Position numbers and translations under genes: made by a program
Part shown: in pieces, positions 9,783-19,434 of the stretch
Layout: each line of letters starts with the position of its first letter
How positions within the stretch are numbered: the stretch's first letter is position 1
The notes under the pieces: model-generated
Database searches by the model: none
The model's input: the letters and a program-made list of their open reading frames with translations, nothing else
What the model was told of the DNA's origin: nothing
NCBI RefSeq assembly: GCF_900182645.1
Contig: NZ_FXTA01000006.1
Span: 1-64,000, forward strand
DNA from: Flavobacterium resistens
GTDB taxonomy: Bacteria > Bacteroidota > Bacteroidia > Flavobacteriales > Flavobacteriaceae
Length of the DNA stretch: 64,000 nt
Direction: 5' to 3'

Positions 9783-10712
9783 ATGAAATTAAAAAACAAA
9801 ATACAGAAATATATACTTTTATTTTTGGTAGCTGGGTGTGCAATGACAGCAAATGCCCAGCAGGAGTCGCAGTTTACCCAGTATATGTACAATACAGTAA
9901 GTATAAATCCCGCTTATGCAGGATCTAGAGATGTATTGAGTATAAATGGTTTATATAGAACCCAATGGGTTGGATTAGAAGGAGCGCCAAAAACGGCAAC
10001 ATTTTCTTTGAATACTCCTGTAAATGATAGAGTTGGTTTGGGAGTTTCGGTACTTAGTGATAAAATTGGACCATCAAGCGAGACCGGTGTGTCTGCAGAT
10101 TTCTCATACAACATCGTATTAAATGATACCTATAGATTGTTTTTTGGACTTAAAGGAACAGCAAATTTTTTAAACATTGATTACAGTAAATTGGAAATTT
10201 ATAACCCAGAAGATCCAAATATGCAGCAAAATCTTGATAAGAAATTCTCGCCAAACGTAGGTGCAGGAGTCTATTTGCAGTCAGATAAGGCTTATGTTGG
10301 TTTGTCTGTTCCTTCAATTCTAGAAACAACGCAATATAATCATGGGGCGGTTTCACATGTTAAGGAAAAAATGCATGCTTATCTTATAGGAGGTTATGTG
10401 TTTGATTTATCAACAGAAGTAAAATTTAAACCTGCTGTTTTATTAAAAGCGACAGTTGGTGCGCCTTTGCAGGCTGACGTATCGGCAAACTTCCTGTTTA
10501 GTGATAAGCTGACATTGGGAGTTGCTTACAGATGGGATGCAGCTTTTAGTGCATTGGCTGGTTTTCAAATTACTCCAGGCTTAATGGCTGGTTATGCTTA
10601 TGATTTCGATACTACAAATCTGGGTAATTATAATTCTGGTTCGCACGAGATTTTCCTTCGTTTTGAAGTATTTAAAAACAATCAACGCATTTTTAACCCG
10701 CGTTTCTTTTAA
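9783..10712 (+). CDS. PorP/SprF-family T9SS outer-membrane protein
   Basis: 309 residues, signal peptide ending NAQ. The N-terminus has the family signature QFTQYMYNTVSINPAYAGSRD followed by NGLYRTQWVGLEGAP, and the remainder reads as alternating beta-barrel strands ending in RFEVFKNNQRIF. PorP/SprF proteins sit in the outer membrane and are needed for secretion of specific type B T9SS substrates, such as SprB in gliding. Placement directly after a type B substrate and before an OmpA-family gene is the usual arrangement. This copy is probably dedicated to the neighbouring substrate rather than being the housekeeping one. Confidence 0.9.
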   Translation: MKLKNKIQKYILLFLVAGCAMTANAQQESQFTQYMYNTVSINPAYAGSRDVLSINGLYRTQWVGLEGAPKTATFSLNTPVNDRVGLGVSVLSDKIGPSSETGVSADFSYNIVLNDTYRLFFGLKGTANFLNIDYSKLEIYNPEDPNMQQNLDKKFSPNVGAGVYLQSDKAYVGLSVPSILETTQYNHGAVSHVKEKMHAYLIGGYVFDLSTEVKFKPAVLLKATVGAPLQADVSANFLFSDKLTLGVAYRWDAAFSALAGFQITPGLMAGYAYDFDTTNLGNYNSGSHEIFLRFEVFKNNQRIFNPRFF

Positions 10713-10733
10713 GAATTATAAGCCATAGAAATC

Positions 10734-12662
10734 ATGAAAAAAAAGAATATATATGTTTTAGGAGCATTTTTGATTTGTCTTACCTCATTTTCACAAGGGA
10801 AAAATTCAAAACTTGGGAAAGCTGATAAGTTGTATGAGGAAAGAGCTTATTTTAAGTCCATTGAAGTTTATGAGAAAGTAGCTGATAAAGGTTTCAAATC
10901 TGTTGAATTGTTCGAAAAATTAGGAGATTCATACTTTTTTAATGCCGAATATGCAAAAGCAAATAAATGGTATGAGGAATTATTTAAATTATCAACAGAT
11001 GTTGCGCCAATTTATTATTATAGGTATTCTCAAACCTTAAAATCAGTTGGTGATAACAACAAAGCTACTGAATATTTAAAAAAATTCTCAGAATTAAATG
11101 CTTCAGATAATCGTTCATTGCAATATGCGAACAACAGCAATTATCTTGCAGATATAACAGATAACTCTAAAAGTTATGTTGTTGAAAATGCTAGTATTAA
11201 CAGCAGTTTTTCAGACTATGGTGCATCTATTTATAATGATAAATTGATTTTCACTTCTAGTCGTACACCTGAAGATGTAAAATCTAAAAAAGATAATTGG
11301 ACTGCAGATTACTATTCATCATTATATTCTGCTTCATTGTCAAAAGATAATAAGGTAAGTAATGCTGAATTTTTTGCAAAGGAAATTCAGACCAAGTTGC
11401 ATGAGTCAGATCCTGTTTTTTCTAAAGATGGAAAAACGATGTTTTTTACAAAAAGTTATGAAACAAAAAAGACAAAACTTAAAAAAGCGGTAGTTCTTAA
11501 GATATACAAAGCAACTCTTGTCGATAATAAGTGGTCAAATGTTCAAGAATTGCCTTTTAACAATGATTTGTTTAGCTGTGCACATCCTTCACTTAGTCCG
11601 GATGAGAAAACATTGTATTTTGCGTCAGATATGCCGGGCGGATATGGCGAGACTGATTTGTACAAAACTACCATCGATATAACAAATAATACTGTTGGGC
11701 TTCCTATAAATTTGGGAAGTAATATTAATACACAGGGTAAAGAAACTTTTCCTTGGATAGGTTACGATAACAAGTTGTATTTCGCATCTGACGGCCACCT
11801 TGGGCTTGGAGGGCTTGATATTTTTGTAGCAGAAAATGGACAAGAAAATTATAATCAGAAAGTGATTAATATTGGACAGCCAATCAATAGTAAATATGAT
11901 GATTTTGGCTTTATCAAACTTCAGAGTTCCAATGCAGGATTTTTTACTTCCAATAGAGAAGGAGGTATGGGTAAAGATGATATTTATCTTTTTAAAGAGC
12001 AAGCAGGAAAGCTGAATATTAATGGCCAGGTAATTGACATAATGACAAGTATGCCGATTGCAGCAGCTCAAGTTGTAATCTTTGATAAGAATCATAACGT
12101 AATTGGTACAACAAATACTGATAATTTAGGAGGTTTTTTAGCTACTATAGATCCAAAAAAAGATGGTGTTTTTTATGTTAAAGTAGAATCTCCGGACTAT
12201 GAAATAAAAGAAGTTGAAGTAATTACAAAGGAGATCGATCCTAAAAAAGGAATAGTTTTAACGGTTACAAAAATTAAAACGCCTTTAAATCCAGGTACTG
12301 ATTTAGCAAAAGTATTAAATATTAAAGAAATATATTTTGATTTGGACAAGGCAAATATTCGACCTGATGCAGAAGTTGAACTTCAAAAAATTGTTCAGGT
12401 ATTGAAAGAATTTCCAAATATCAAGATTGCAGTCCGTTCACATACAGATAGTAGACAAACTAATAATTACAATATGAATTTGTCTGAGAAAAGAGCAAAA
12501 AGTACACGTGCATATATAGTAGCAAAAGGAATTTCTGGAAGCAGGATAACAGCAAAAGGCTATGGAGAAACAATGCTTCTTAATAAATGTTCTGATGGTG
12601 TTGAATGTAGTGAAGCAGAACATCAGTTGAACAGGCGTTCTGAATTTATAATAGTTAAATAG
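10734..12662 (+). CDS. OmpA-family protein with TPR and WD40-like repeats (T9SS-associated)
   Basis: 642 residues with a signal peptide (FSQ). Order: TPR-like helices at about 25-140; PD40/WD40-like beta-propeller blades at about 165-430 (SDPVFSKDGKTMFFTK, HPSLSPDEKTLYFASD, GKETFPWIGYDNKLYFASD); a carboxypeptidase-regulatory-like beta domain near 435-510; and a C-terminal OmpA peptidoglycan-binding domain (IYFDLDKANIRPDA, VRSHTDSRQTNNYNMNLSEKRA). The OmpA domain would anchor the complex to peptidoglycan. It follows the PorP/SprF-like gene by 21 bp, an arrangement common in Bacteroidota for T9SS accessory pairs. Confidence 0.88.
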   Translation: MKKKNIYVLGAFLICLTSFSQGKNSKLGKADKLYEERAYFKSIEVYEKVADKGFKSVELFEKLGDSYFFNAEYAKANKWYEELFKLSTDVAPIYYYRYSQTLKSVGDNNKATEYLKKFSELNASDNRSLQYANNSNYLADITDNSKSYVVENASINSSFSDYGASIYNDKLIFTSSRTPEDVKSKKDNWTADYYSSLYSASLSKDNKVSNAEFFAKEIQTKLHESDPVFSKDGKTMFFTKSYETKKTKLKKAVVLKIYKATLVDNKWSNVQELPFNNDLFSCAHPSLSPDEKTLYFASDMPGGYGETDLYKTTIDITNNTVGLPINLGSNINTQGKETFPWIGYDNKLYFASDGHLGLGGLDIFVAENGQENYNQKVINIGQPINSKYDDFGFIKLQSSNAGFFTSNREGGMGKDDIYLFKEQAGKLNINGQVIDIMTSMPIAAAQVVIFDKNHNVIGTTNTDNLGGFLATIDPKKDGVFYVKVESPDYEIKEVEVITKEIDPKKGIVLTVTKIKTPLNPGTDLAKVLNIKEIYFDLDKANIRPDAEVELQKIVQVLKEFPNIKIAVRSHTDSRQTNNYNMNLSEKRAKSTRAYIVAKGISGSRITAKGYGETMLLNKCSDGVECSEAEHQLNRRSEFIIVK

Positions 12663-12754
12663 TTATTATAGTTTGTTTTTTAAAATCAGGAACTGAAAGT
12701 ATTAAAATGAATATTATTCGTTTCTGATTTTTATTTTAAAGGTTATAAAAAAAG

Positions 12755-12785
12755 CTGTCAAGTTTATACTTGACAGTTTTTTTTT
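12755..12785 (+). terminator. Intrinsic terminator of the surface-protein island
   Basis: Stem CTGTCAAGT / ACTTGACAG with a 4-nt loop, preceded by a run of A and followed by nine T. It ends the 8.4-12.7 kb operon and could also act on the opposite strand. Confidence 0.85.
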
Positions 12786-12934
12786 ATTCTGCTTTTTTTA
12801 AATGGAATAATGTTTTTTGACTAAAATTCTTATTTAATTAACTGAAGAAAAAGCTTATTGCTTAATTTTTAGATAGTTATTGTGTAATTAATGGTTATTT
12901 GTTAAATTTAATGTGCAAAATATAAATACAGATT

Positions 12935-13915
12935 ATGTTAACCATTAAGCATTCTTATGGCGCAGATTTGGACTGGATTGAATCATTTGCTGCAAGTTTT
13001 GGGGGTAAAATAGAGGGGAATTTTATTAAGGTCCCAGAGGAAATAAATACGGGTTTCAGATATTTTATTGATTGCGGTGATGATTTTGTTATTTATTATA
13101 TTGATGTTGTTTATAAGACAGAAATACATTTTATTCAATCCCATACAAAAAGCGATTTTATCTGTCTATATTATAATTTAACAGAAGGAAAGGCTGTAAA
13201 AGCATTTAACGACTTTTCTTTTAATATGGGGAGATTTGGATATGATTTGGCCTTAATTGATAGCACATTGGAAACAGATTTTTATGTTGCTCCAGATGCA
13301 AGATCTTTTGGGATCTGCATTTTTGTTAAAAAAAGCAAGCTTAACACATTTGCACAAAATAATGTTTTGTTTGCACAAAATGTCGAAAAAGTAATGAATC
13401 CGGAGAAAAATACTTTTATCAAATTTGATAGAATGTCTCCTGAAAGCTTTCATTTGCTATCTGATTTAAGAAAATTGGAAGTCGGCAGTGCGGTCTTTAA
13501 CTTAAATTTAGTTGCCGCGGCATATAGTCTTGGTGCAAATTATATGAATCAGGTGTTTAACAACACCATTACTACCGAGAAAGTAAATAAGGATGATCTT
13601 TCTAGCATCATTGCAGTACAGGCTTATTTGCACGAAAATGTTGACGGTTTTTTCCCATCTATAAAAACGATGGCTGATAAAGCTTTTATGTCTGAATCAA
13701 AATTTAAAGCCTTATTCAAAAAGATAACCGGTACAACACCTCATTCTTACTTTATGGATAGTAAGCTGAGAAAAGCGAAAGAACTTCTTGAAGAGAAGAA
13801 ATATACGATATCGGAGACTTGTGATGAATTGAAATTCACTAATTATTCTTATTTTATTTTTAAATTCAGAAAGCATTTTGGAATATCCCCAAATACATTT
13901 ATAAAAAAATTATAG
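12935..13915 (+). CDS. AraC-family transcriptional regulator (first of tandem pair)
   Basis: 326 residues. The C-terminal ~100 residues form an AraC-type double helix-turn-helix (IKTMADKAFMSESKFKALFK for the first helix pair, then TISETCDELKFTNYSYFIFK and a final FGISPNTFIKKL). The N-terminal ~215 residues form a sensing domain of the type found in Bacteroidota AraC proteins, without a recognisable ligand motif. It lies 4 nt upstream of a second paralogous regulator, so the two are almost certainly co-transcribed. Targets cannot be told from the sequence. Confidence 0.85.
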   Translation: MLTIKHSYGADLDWIESFAASFGGKIEGNFIKVPEEINTGFRYFIDCGDDFVIYYIDVVYKTEIHFIQSHTKSDFICLYYNLTEGKAVKAFNDFSFNMGRFGYDLALIDSTLETDFYVAPDARSFGICIFVKKSKLNTFAQNNVLFAQNVEKVMNPEKNTFIKFDRMSPESFHLLSDLRKLEVGSAVFNLNLVAAAYSLGANYMNQVFNNTITTEKVNKDDLSSIIAVQAYLHENVDGFFPSIKTMADKAFMSESKFKALFKKITGTTPHSYFMDSKLRKAKELLEEKKYTISETCDELKFTNYSYFIFKFRKHFGISPNTFIKKL

Positions 13916-13919
13916 CATT

Positions 13920-14930
13920 ATGTATCGAAATAATCAATTTTATTGTGTGCATCCTGATTGGCAGCAACAATATGCAAGTGAGTATAATGCGGATATATTA
14001 GAAAACAAGATATTGCAAATATCGAAAGATCTGGGAGAAGGGCATATTTTTTATGCACAGGCGATACCAGGAATGGCTATATTGTATATAGACTGTAAAA
14101 TTAACCAGCCTCTGCAAGTAAGAAGGCTTGAAGAAAATACCTATCGTTATATTTTTCACTATGATTTAAGTGATGGTACTAATTTTTTGATAATAAATAA
14201 TAAAAAAAATAAGGTTGGGATTAAAGTCAATAAAGAAATATCGGTTTTTAATAATCAAATAGAAAGCTATTTTGAACCAGCAGTTGGAAAGCGAACTTTT
14301 GTACTTCGTCTTTTTGTCGATCAAAAGCTTATGGGGGAGTTTTTAGAAAGTATTCCAGGTAATGATAATTATGATGAACTGAAAATAAAACTAGCTGGAG
14401 CTAAAAATGGTATGTTTTCTGAGAGTATAGATGCAAATAGTTTGTTATTGTTTTTATCAATTAAAGAAAGATCAATGTTTGAAGAATCATTTCATCCTTT
14501 TATTAAAGGAGTATCTCTGCAATTGCTAAGTCTTTTTTTTAAAAAAATAACGAATCCAAACTTAGCAGAAAGTAGTCATGCAATAACACAAAGAGACGGT
14601 TTAATTAATGCTAAAAATTATCTTTTAAACAACCTAACGGAGAAATTTCCATCAATTTCTTTTTTGGCTGAAATTTCAGGGATGTCTCCAACCAAATTTA
14701 AAATCTTATTCAAAAAAGAATTTAATGATACTTGCAAAAACTTATTTATCCAAGAAAAAATGAATCTTGCAAAAACGATGTTGACAAGTGGCGAAAATAA
14801 TAATTTAACTGAAATTACTTTTGAATTGAATTTTAGTAAGATTAATCAATTTTCATCTTTGTATTTTGAAAAATTTAATAAAAAACCTATAGAAGATTTT
14901 GTAAAAAAAAGAAAGGAAGATGCTGAGTGA
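13920..14930 (+). CDS. AraC-family transcriptional regulator (second of tandem pair)
   Basis: 336 residues, about the same size and layout as the preceding gene: ~220-residue sensor region followed by an AraC-type HTH region (FPSISFLAEISGMSPTKFKI, then NLTEITFELNFSKINQFSSL). The second HTH is less canonical; the usual Gly after 'FGF' is absent (ELNFSKIN). The two regulators probably arose by tandem duplication and may act as a heteromer or in series, which is inference. A hairpin downstream separates it from the opposing TM2 gene. Confidence 0.8.
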   Translation: MYRNNQFYCVHPDWQQQYASEYNADILENKILQISKDLGEGHIFYAQAIPGMAILYIDCKINQPLQVRRLEENTYRYIFHYDLSDGTNFLIINNKKNKVGIKVNKEISVFNNQIESYFEPAVGKRTFVLRLFVDQKLMGEFLESIPGNDNYDELKIKLAGAKNGMFSESIDANSLLLFLSIKERSMFEESFHPFIKGVSLQLLSLFFKKITNPNLAESSHAITQRDGLINAKNYLLNNLTEKFPSISFLAEISGMSPTKFKILFKKEFNDTCKNLFIQEKMNLAKTMLTSGENNNLTEITFELNFSKINQFSSLYFEKFNKKPIEDFVKKRKEDAE

Positions 14931-14977
14931 ATTGATGTTTTTATTGTTTTAGCTCAAATAACAACTATAGATGTATT

Positions 14978-15017
14978 TAAAAAAAATGTCCTCAAATAGT
15001 ATGTTACTTTTGAGGAC
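14978..15017 (-). terminator. Terminator of the TM2-domain gene
   Basis: Stem GTCCTCAAA / TTTGAGGAC with a 12-nt loop; on the minus strand it is followed by a run of T, so it suits the minus-strand gene ending at 15043. It lies between two convergent genes. Confidence 0.6.
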
Positions 15018-15042
15018 TAATTCTGAAGACAATATATTATTT

Positions 15043-15303
15043 TTAAAACCATGGTTTTTTTCCAACTTGATACGTTTGGTAAAACTCTTCATCAGTTTTT
15101 GTCAAATACATTATTCCCTCAATGAATCCAATAAAACCACCAAGGCCACAGGTAACAAAAGTTGCTACTATTTGAATGATCCCTTCTTTTTTATATCCTA
15201 AATAAAATTTGTGGACACCAAATGAACCTAATGCAATTCCCAGAACACCTGCTGTAATTTTTTTATTTTCAGACCTACCGTTTTCAACTTTTGTTTTTTC
15301 CAT
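15043..15303 (-). CDS. TM2-domain membrane protein
   Basis: 86 residues. After a charged N-terminal stretch there are two hydrophobic segments joined by GSFGVHKFYLGYKKEGIIQI, the hallmark of the TM2 domain (Gly-x-HkFYLG). TM2 proteins are small inner-membrane proteins of unknown function found in many bacteria. The gene stands alone and is convergent with the AraC pair. Confidence 0.88.
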   Translation of the reverse strand: MEKTKVENGRSENKKITAGVLGIALGSFGVHKFYLGYKKEGIIQIVATFVTCGLGGFIGFIEGIMYLTKTDEEFYQTYQVGKKPWF

Positions 15304-15553
15304 TTTATAACATCTTAAAATTTCCTACTCTTTGGATTTTCGGTTCCTCCCTATTTTAAGGTGCAATATTATAAATGGATGGACTTTTAGATTGGATTTT
15401 GGGGCTTTTTTTCCATCAATAAAAGACATTTTTGCTTCTTTTGTAAAGCTTTATTTAGCGATAATGTTGCATGTCTTCAGATGTTTATGTTAAGGCTATT
15501 TGATACAGTGCAGCATAATAAAAAAACAGAGCTTCATATATGGACTCTATTGT

Positions 15554-16174
15554 TTACTTCACGGAACTAATTTTAACTGGCGGCTTAATCATTCTCTTAA
15601 GCATCCAAAAGAGACAAAATAAGGTTAGTATTGCAGTTAAAATTAAAAGAGGCATGTATCCGATTTTTTCAATAAAATAGACATACCATTTTACAAGTCT
15701 TGGTCCCGCTGATCGATATTCTTCACGACTGTATGCGTAATATGTTATGAAACTTCCAACTCCGGCTACAAAAAGGGTAATCAATCCTGGAGTAACGGAT
15801 GCCTCGAGCGAGGAAAGATATCTTTCTTCTCTTTTAAATCCCAATGAATTGAATTTGTTTTCGAACGATTTTTCTGCTTCTTTAGCGATTTGCGTATTTT
15901 GAAAACTGATTTGATCATATGATGTCTTGTCGGCTCTTTTAACACTAAACGATATGTATGAATCGTTTTCTGGTTCAAATTCATATTCGTAAACATCATT
16001 TATATTTATGAAGTTATCATAGTGGGTTTCATTAATTATTCCCTTGTCTATTTTTTCAATACAAACTTCCGCGTCTGATTAGGTTAAATCTCCAATGATA
16101 TAATCCTTATAAATTAATACAACGTGTTCTCCTTTTCCATTAAAAATTGCTTTACTTTTTGAATCTGAATTCAT
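15554..16174 (-). pseudogene. Membrane protein gene interrupted by an in-frame stop
   Basis: On the minus strand an ATG at 16172-16174 opens a frame that meets a TAA at 16079-16081 after 31 codons (DLT*SDAEV) and then continues without another stop for 175 codons to 15554. There is no convincing ATG soon after the stop. The C-terminal part has two hydrophobic segments (TPGLITLFVAGVGSFITYYA and PLLILTAILTLFCLFWML). A single base change (for example CAA or GAA to TAA) explains the break, so this may be a recent pseudogene or a sequence error. I do not recognise the family. Confidence 0.7.
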
Positions 16175-16340
16175 GTTTCTATTTCTATTAAATTTATTAG
16201 TAATGAATTTTATTTGAGTATATAGTCACTTTTCTAATAGTTTTATCGTTGTGAATAAAATGTTTTGTAAAACATGGTTTTTAGAAAAGCTTTTTGGGAT
16301 CTGCTATTTCATATGTTTAAAATAAAACGCAAGGGAAATA

Positions 16341-16817
16341 TTAAAAAAGCGTAGAAAACAAGGTTGCTGCAAACATGATTATTATAAAACAAGCTATATT
16401 GACTCCTAAAACTTTTAAATATTTATTAACTGGAGATGTGGTTGTTCTAAAAAGGGTATAATTAATAATTGTTGCTGCTCCTCCTATAAAACCTCCAATT
16501 GCACCTCCGCTTAGTACTAATACTATTGGTAATGCGCCAATTACATATTCGTACCATTTTAATTTGCTGGCCATAGGATATTTTTTTTCCGCAATTGTTA
16601 ATGTTTTTGCAGAAATATCTGGAAAACTTCCTTTTGGAAAGGCTTTCACGATTTCCTGATTAGTAGTTGTAATAAGAAAGGGCTTGCCTTTTTCTTTGCT
16701 TTGTTTAACGATAATTCCATTTTGCTTTAATACTGATTTTCCAGTAAAAATATTTTCTTCGTATTCAAAATGATCATTTGGGAAATCAGGAAGTGTAAAC
16801 TTAAAATTGTTTTTCAT
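16341..16817 (-). CDS. Hypothetical membrane protein
   Basis: 158 residues. The N-terminal ~90 residues are soluble and rich in Lys, with a ENIFTGKSVLKQNGIIVKQ stretch. The C-terminal part holds two membrane segments (VIGALPIVLVLSGGAIGGFI and VLGVNIACFIIIMFAATLF) with glycine-rich turns. No known domain is recognised. It lies in a stretch of small membrane proteins and broken genes. Confidence 0.65.
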   Translation of the reverse strand: MKNNFKFTLPDFPNDHFEYEENIFTGKSVLKQNGIIVKQSKEKGKPFLITTTNQEIVKAFPKGSFPDISAKTLTIAEKKYPMASKLKWYEYVIGALPIVLVLSGGAIGGFIGGAATIINYTLFRTTTSPVNKYLKVLGVNIACFIIIMFAATLFSTLF

Positions 16818-17078
16818 TTTACATGTTTATTTGCATGCCAATGTTCTCTAAATGAGTACAAAAGTATTTTGATTTATATTTTGCAAATATATTTTGACTT
16901 ACTAACAGCCACATGAAGTATGGGTTTAAAAAATATAGAAATAAGCCTTAATTGATCGAATTTAGATTGGGTTTGAATTCTGTTTATAATAATGATTGAT
17001 GAAGATGTTTCGTTTTATTTGGATATTCGTTAAACGGAGTTATGATATATTGGTTGTTTATCTATCACTATCATATCT

Positions 17079-17319
17079 TCAATTGTTATTTTCAACGTCC
17101 CACCATCGATCATACGATTGTGCTGTACGAAAGGCAAGTAAAAGTGCTACAATTGTTCCTGTAATTGTTGTTATTGATGAGGGAATTACTATTTTGGCAA
17201 GAAATGTGAAATGATCTATTAAAGCTATAATTGCAGCCATATATTGCAATTAATAAAATATCCTTCCAAATGTGTTTTAAAAAGTACAGAATGGATTTAT
17301 AAGTTATTTTAACTACCAT
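17079..17319 (-). pseudogene. Decayed bestrophin-like channel remnant
   Basis: On the minus strand from 17319 the first frame reads MVVKITYKSILYFLKHIWKD, like the N-terminus of bacterial bestrophin-family proteins. After a frame change near 17225-17240 a second frame reads ITTITGTIVALLLAFRTAQ and then SYDRWWDVE before a stop at 17079-17081. The LLLAFR...(A/S)YDRWWE motif is characteristic of the bestrophin/UPF0187 family. The remaining ~200 residues expected for the family are missing, so only a frameshifted N-terminal relic remains. The call rests on this motif and order alone. Confidence 0.55.
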
Positions 17320-17840
17320 TTTAGTACGTTTTTATTAGATATGAGTAATATAGATATTTGCTTTTTCTAAATTATTGTTGACGATTAATTTCAAAAAAAA
17401 AATTTCTTATAATTTATTGATAGCTTTTTTTCTTTATTCGTTTTTACTTGTAATAAATGATAATTGACTTTTATTCTTTTGTTAGTAACATATTTTTTGA
17501 ACAAATAGTTAATAGTATAAAGATACAATTTTGGTTTAAAATTAAATCAAAATATTTACTATTAAGTGTGTAATTATTTCGGTTTTTCCATCATAAAAAC
17601 AAATATTCAATTATCTGTAATTGGTATAGAAAATATAAAAGCCTTTAGTTTATATAAGGAATTATATAGACTTATTTTAATTTTTTTAAGTCTTTGTCTG
17701 TCATTTTCAAAGATGATTTGTATTCTACTTTTGTCAAAATATTTATAGTAAAATAAAAAGATTGTTAGAGACTTGTTTACTAATAGTAGATATAAAACTG
17801 TATCAATTTTATGAAGAGTATAAATTTAATATTTTGAAAA
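17320..17840. other. AT-rich stretch with no gene seen
   Basis: About 520 bases, very AT-rich, with only short open frames (up to ~60 codons) of biased hydrophobic composition that look like chance. No RNA gene, repeat or clear promoter was recognised. Confidence 0.6.
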
Positions 17841-18293
17841 ATGAAGATGTTAAAAAAGGAAAATGTTTTAATACACGATGAGAAAAGAGTTTTCTTGAAG
17901 TTGTTTAAAAAGGAACTTTCAAATCAGTTTAATTTTAGTGAAAATTCTGTCTTGGATAATGATCAGTCAGAAAAAAGTGAACGTTATATATCTGTTGTTT
18001 ATAGTAAAACCGAATTAATTGATTTTTTGCGAGTGACTCCAAAAGGTACAAATATCTTAGTGTGTCTATTTAATGAGGAACTTTATGACAATGGCTCATT
18101 TATGCAGGAAATCAATAGTCTTGTCTCATTAAAAAAATATGAAACAAAACCTGGTATAATTAGAGAGATCCAACAACATTTTCAAAAAACTCCAGAAATA
18201 AGAGAACAGTTAATTAAGTCTGGACTTGAAGCTTCTTATATCAGAGAAGCACATTTTGACGGCTTTTACAAAGCGCTTTTTCTTTTTTCATAA
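17841..18293 (+). CDS. Hypothetical cytoplasmic protein
   Basis: 150 residues, starting at ATG 17841 (a second ATG at 17847 is equally possible). No signal peptide or membrane segment. It reads as alternating beta and alpha segments (ISVVYSKTELIDFL, NILVCLFNEELYD), loosely like a shortened receiver-type fold, but no phosphorylation-site motif is clear. I do not recognise the family. Confidence 0.55.
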   Translation: MKMLKKENVLIHDEKRVFLKLFKKELSNQFNFSENSVLDNDQSEKSERYISVVYSKTELIDFLRVTPKGTNILVCLFNEELYDNGSFMQEINSLVSLKKYETKPGIIREIQQHFQKTPEIREQLIKSGLEASYIREAHFDGFYKALFLFS

Positions 18294-18486
18294 TTTTTAA
18301 TCTACAGTTATTAATTCTTTTTGCATTGAATTTTTTTCCTCGCACTTATATTTTATTGTAAGTAAATAGTTATGATTTTGAAAATGAAGGTATTGAAATG
18401 TCTTAATAGCTTTCTTTTTTGTCTTTTGCATCTCGTTGTAGTTTTTTGTTTGATTTTAATTTGCAGAATATTTTTAATTTAAAAAC

Positions 18487-19110
18487 ATGAAAAAGATTAT
18501 TTTAACAGCGTTTGCTGTTTTTCTATGCGGATTTGTAAAGGCACAAGAAATTAAATATGGTATTAAAGGAGGCTTGAATGTTGCGAATCTCTCGGAAAAT
18601 TTTTATGCGTCTAACTCACCAAAAACGGGATTTCATATTGGAGGTTTTGCACAGATAAGATTGTCAGAAAAATTTGTTTTTCAGCCAGAGGTCTTATTTT
18701 CTACACAAGGTACAAAAGTAGATAATGCAAGTATATATGACGGTCAAAATAGGTATTTTGGAAGTGTAATTCAGAACTTGAATTACATAAATGTGCCGCT
18801 AATGTTTAAATACTATGCTATTGAAAAATTTTCTATTGAGGCCGGCCCTCAAATAGGTTTTTTGACATCAGAAACAACTAAAATAGAAGTGCATGGTGTT
18901 AACGAAACTAAAATTGACGCAAATAATTCTTATAAAAACTTTGATTTTGGTTTGAATTTAGGGGTAGGTTATGATATTACAAAGAACATTACCGTTGGAA
19001 CGAGATATAATTTAGGACTATCTAATATTGGAAAAACAGTTGTGGAAGGATATGGACCTCCTAAGGCGCATAATAGAGTATTTTCATTGTCCGTAGGTTA
19101 TAAGTTTTAA
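18487..19110 (+). CDS. Outer-membrane beta-barrel protein (PorT-like family)
   Basis: 207 residues with signal peptide (cleavage near VKAQ). The mature part starts with IKYGIKGGLNVANLS and has repeated amphipathic strands (FHIGGFAQIRLSEKFVFQPE, LNYINVPLMFKYYAI, FSIEAGPQIGFL) ending in FSLSVGYKF, as in the outer-membrane beta-barrel family (OMP_b-brl_2) common in Bacteroidota. The aromatic C-terminal residue suits insertion by the BAM complex. The specific role is unknown. Confidence 0.85.
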   Translation: MKKIILTAFAVFLCGFVKAQEIKYGIKGGLNVANLSENFYASNSPKTGFHIGGFAQIRLSEKFVFQPEVLFSTQGTKVDNASIYDGQNRYFGSVIQNLNYINVPLMFKYYAIEKFSIEAGPQIGFLTSETTKIEVHGVNETKIDANNSYKNFDFGLNLGVGYDITKNITVGTRYNLGLSNIGKTVVEGYGPPKAHNRVFSLSVGYKF

Positions 19111-19184
19111 TTTTTTTACCAATCTTACTCTATAAATGAAATGAGCAAAAGATTTATTACTTCTTTGGTAATGAAATTTTTTAG

Positions 19185-19240
19185 AAAACGAATAACGCTT
19201 ATTACGGATTTAGTATCCAAGATAAGCGTTATCGTTTTAT
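19185..19240 (+). terminator. Terminator after the barrel protein gene
   Basis: Long hairpin with arms AAAACGAATAACGCTTA and TAAGCGTTATCGTTTT (one bulged base) and a T-rich 3' side. The rest of the 19111-19434 gap shows nothing else. Confidence 0.65.
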
Positions 19241-19434
19241 TAGTGTTTATAATTTGAGCATATACATATGTTTTTGTGCTTGTTAGGAATGTTTGTTTAT
19301 CAACTATAATTGTTTGCTTTACTAGTTCGTCGTTTCTTTATATTTAATTATATGAACTCTTCAAAAATTATTTTGGAACTCATTTGGAAAAATTAATGAT
19401 TCCGAAAAAAAAACAAACATATGTTGCCACGAAA

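Noticed and set aside
16996..17214. 72-codon plus-strand frame
   Set aside because: It overlaps the bestrophin-like relic on the opposite strand and has no family-like features.
17566..17748. 60-codon plus-strand frame
   Set aside because: AT-rich, hydrophobic and without promoter, neighbours or recognisable motif; probably chance.
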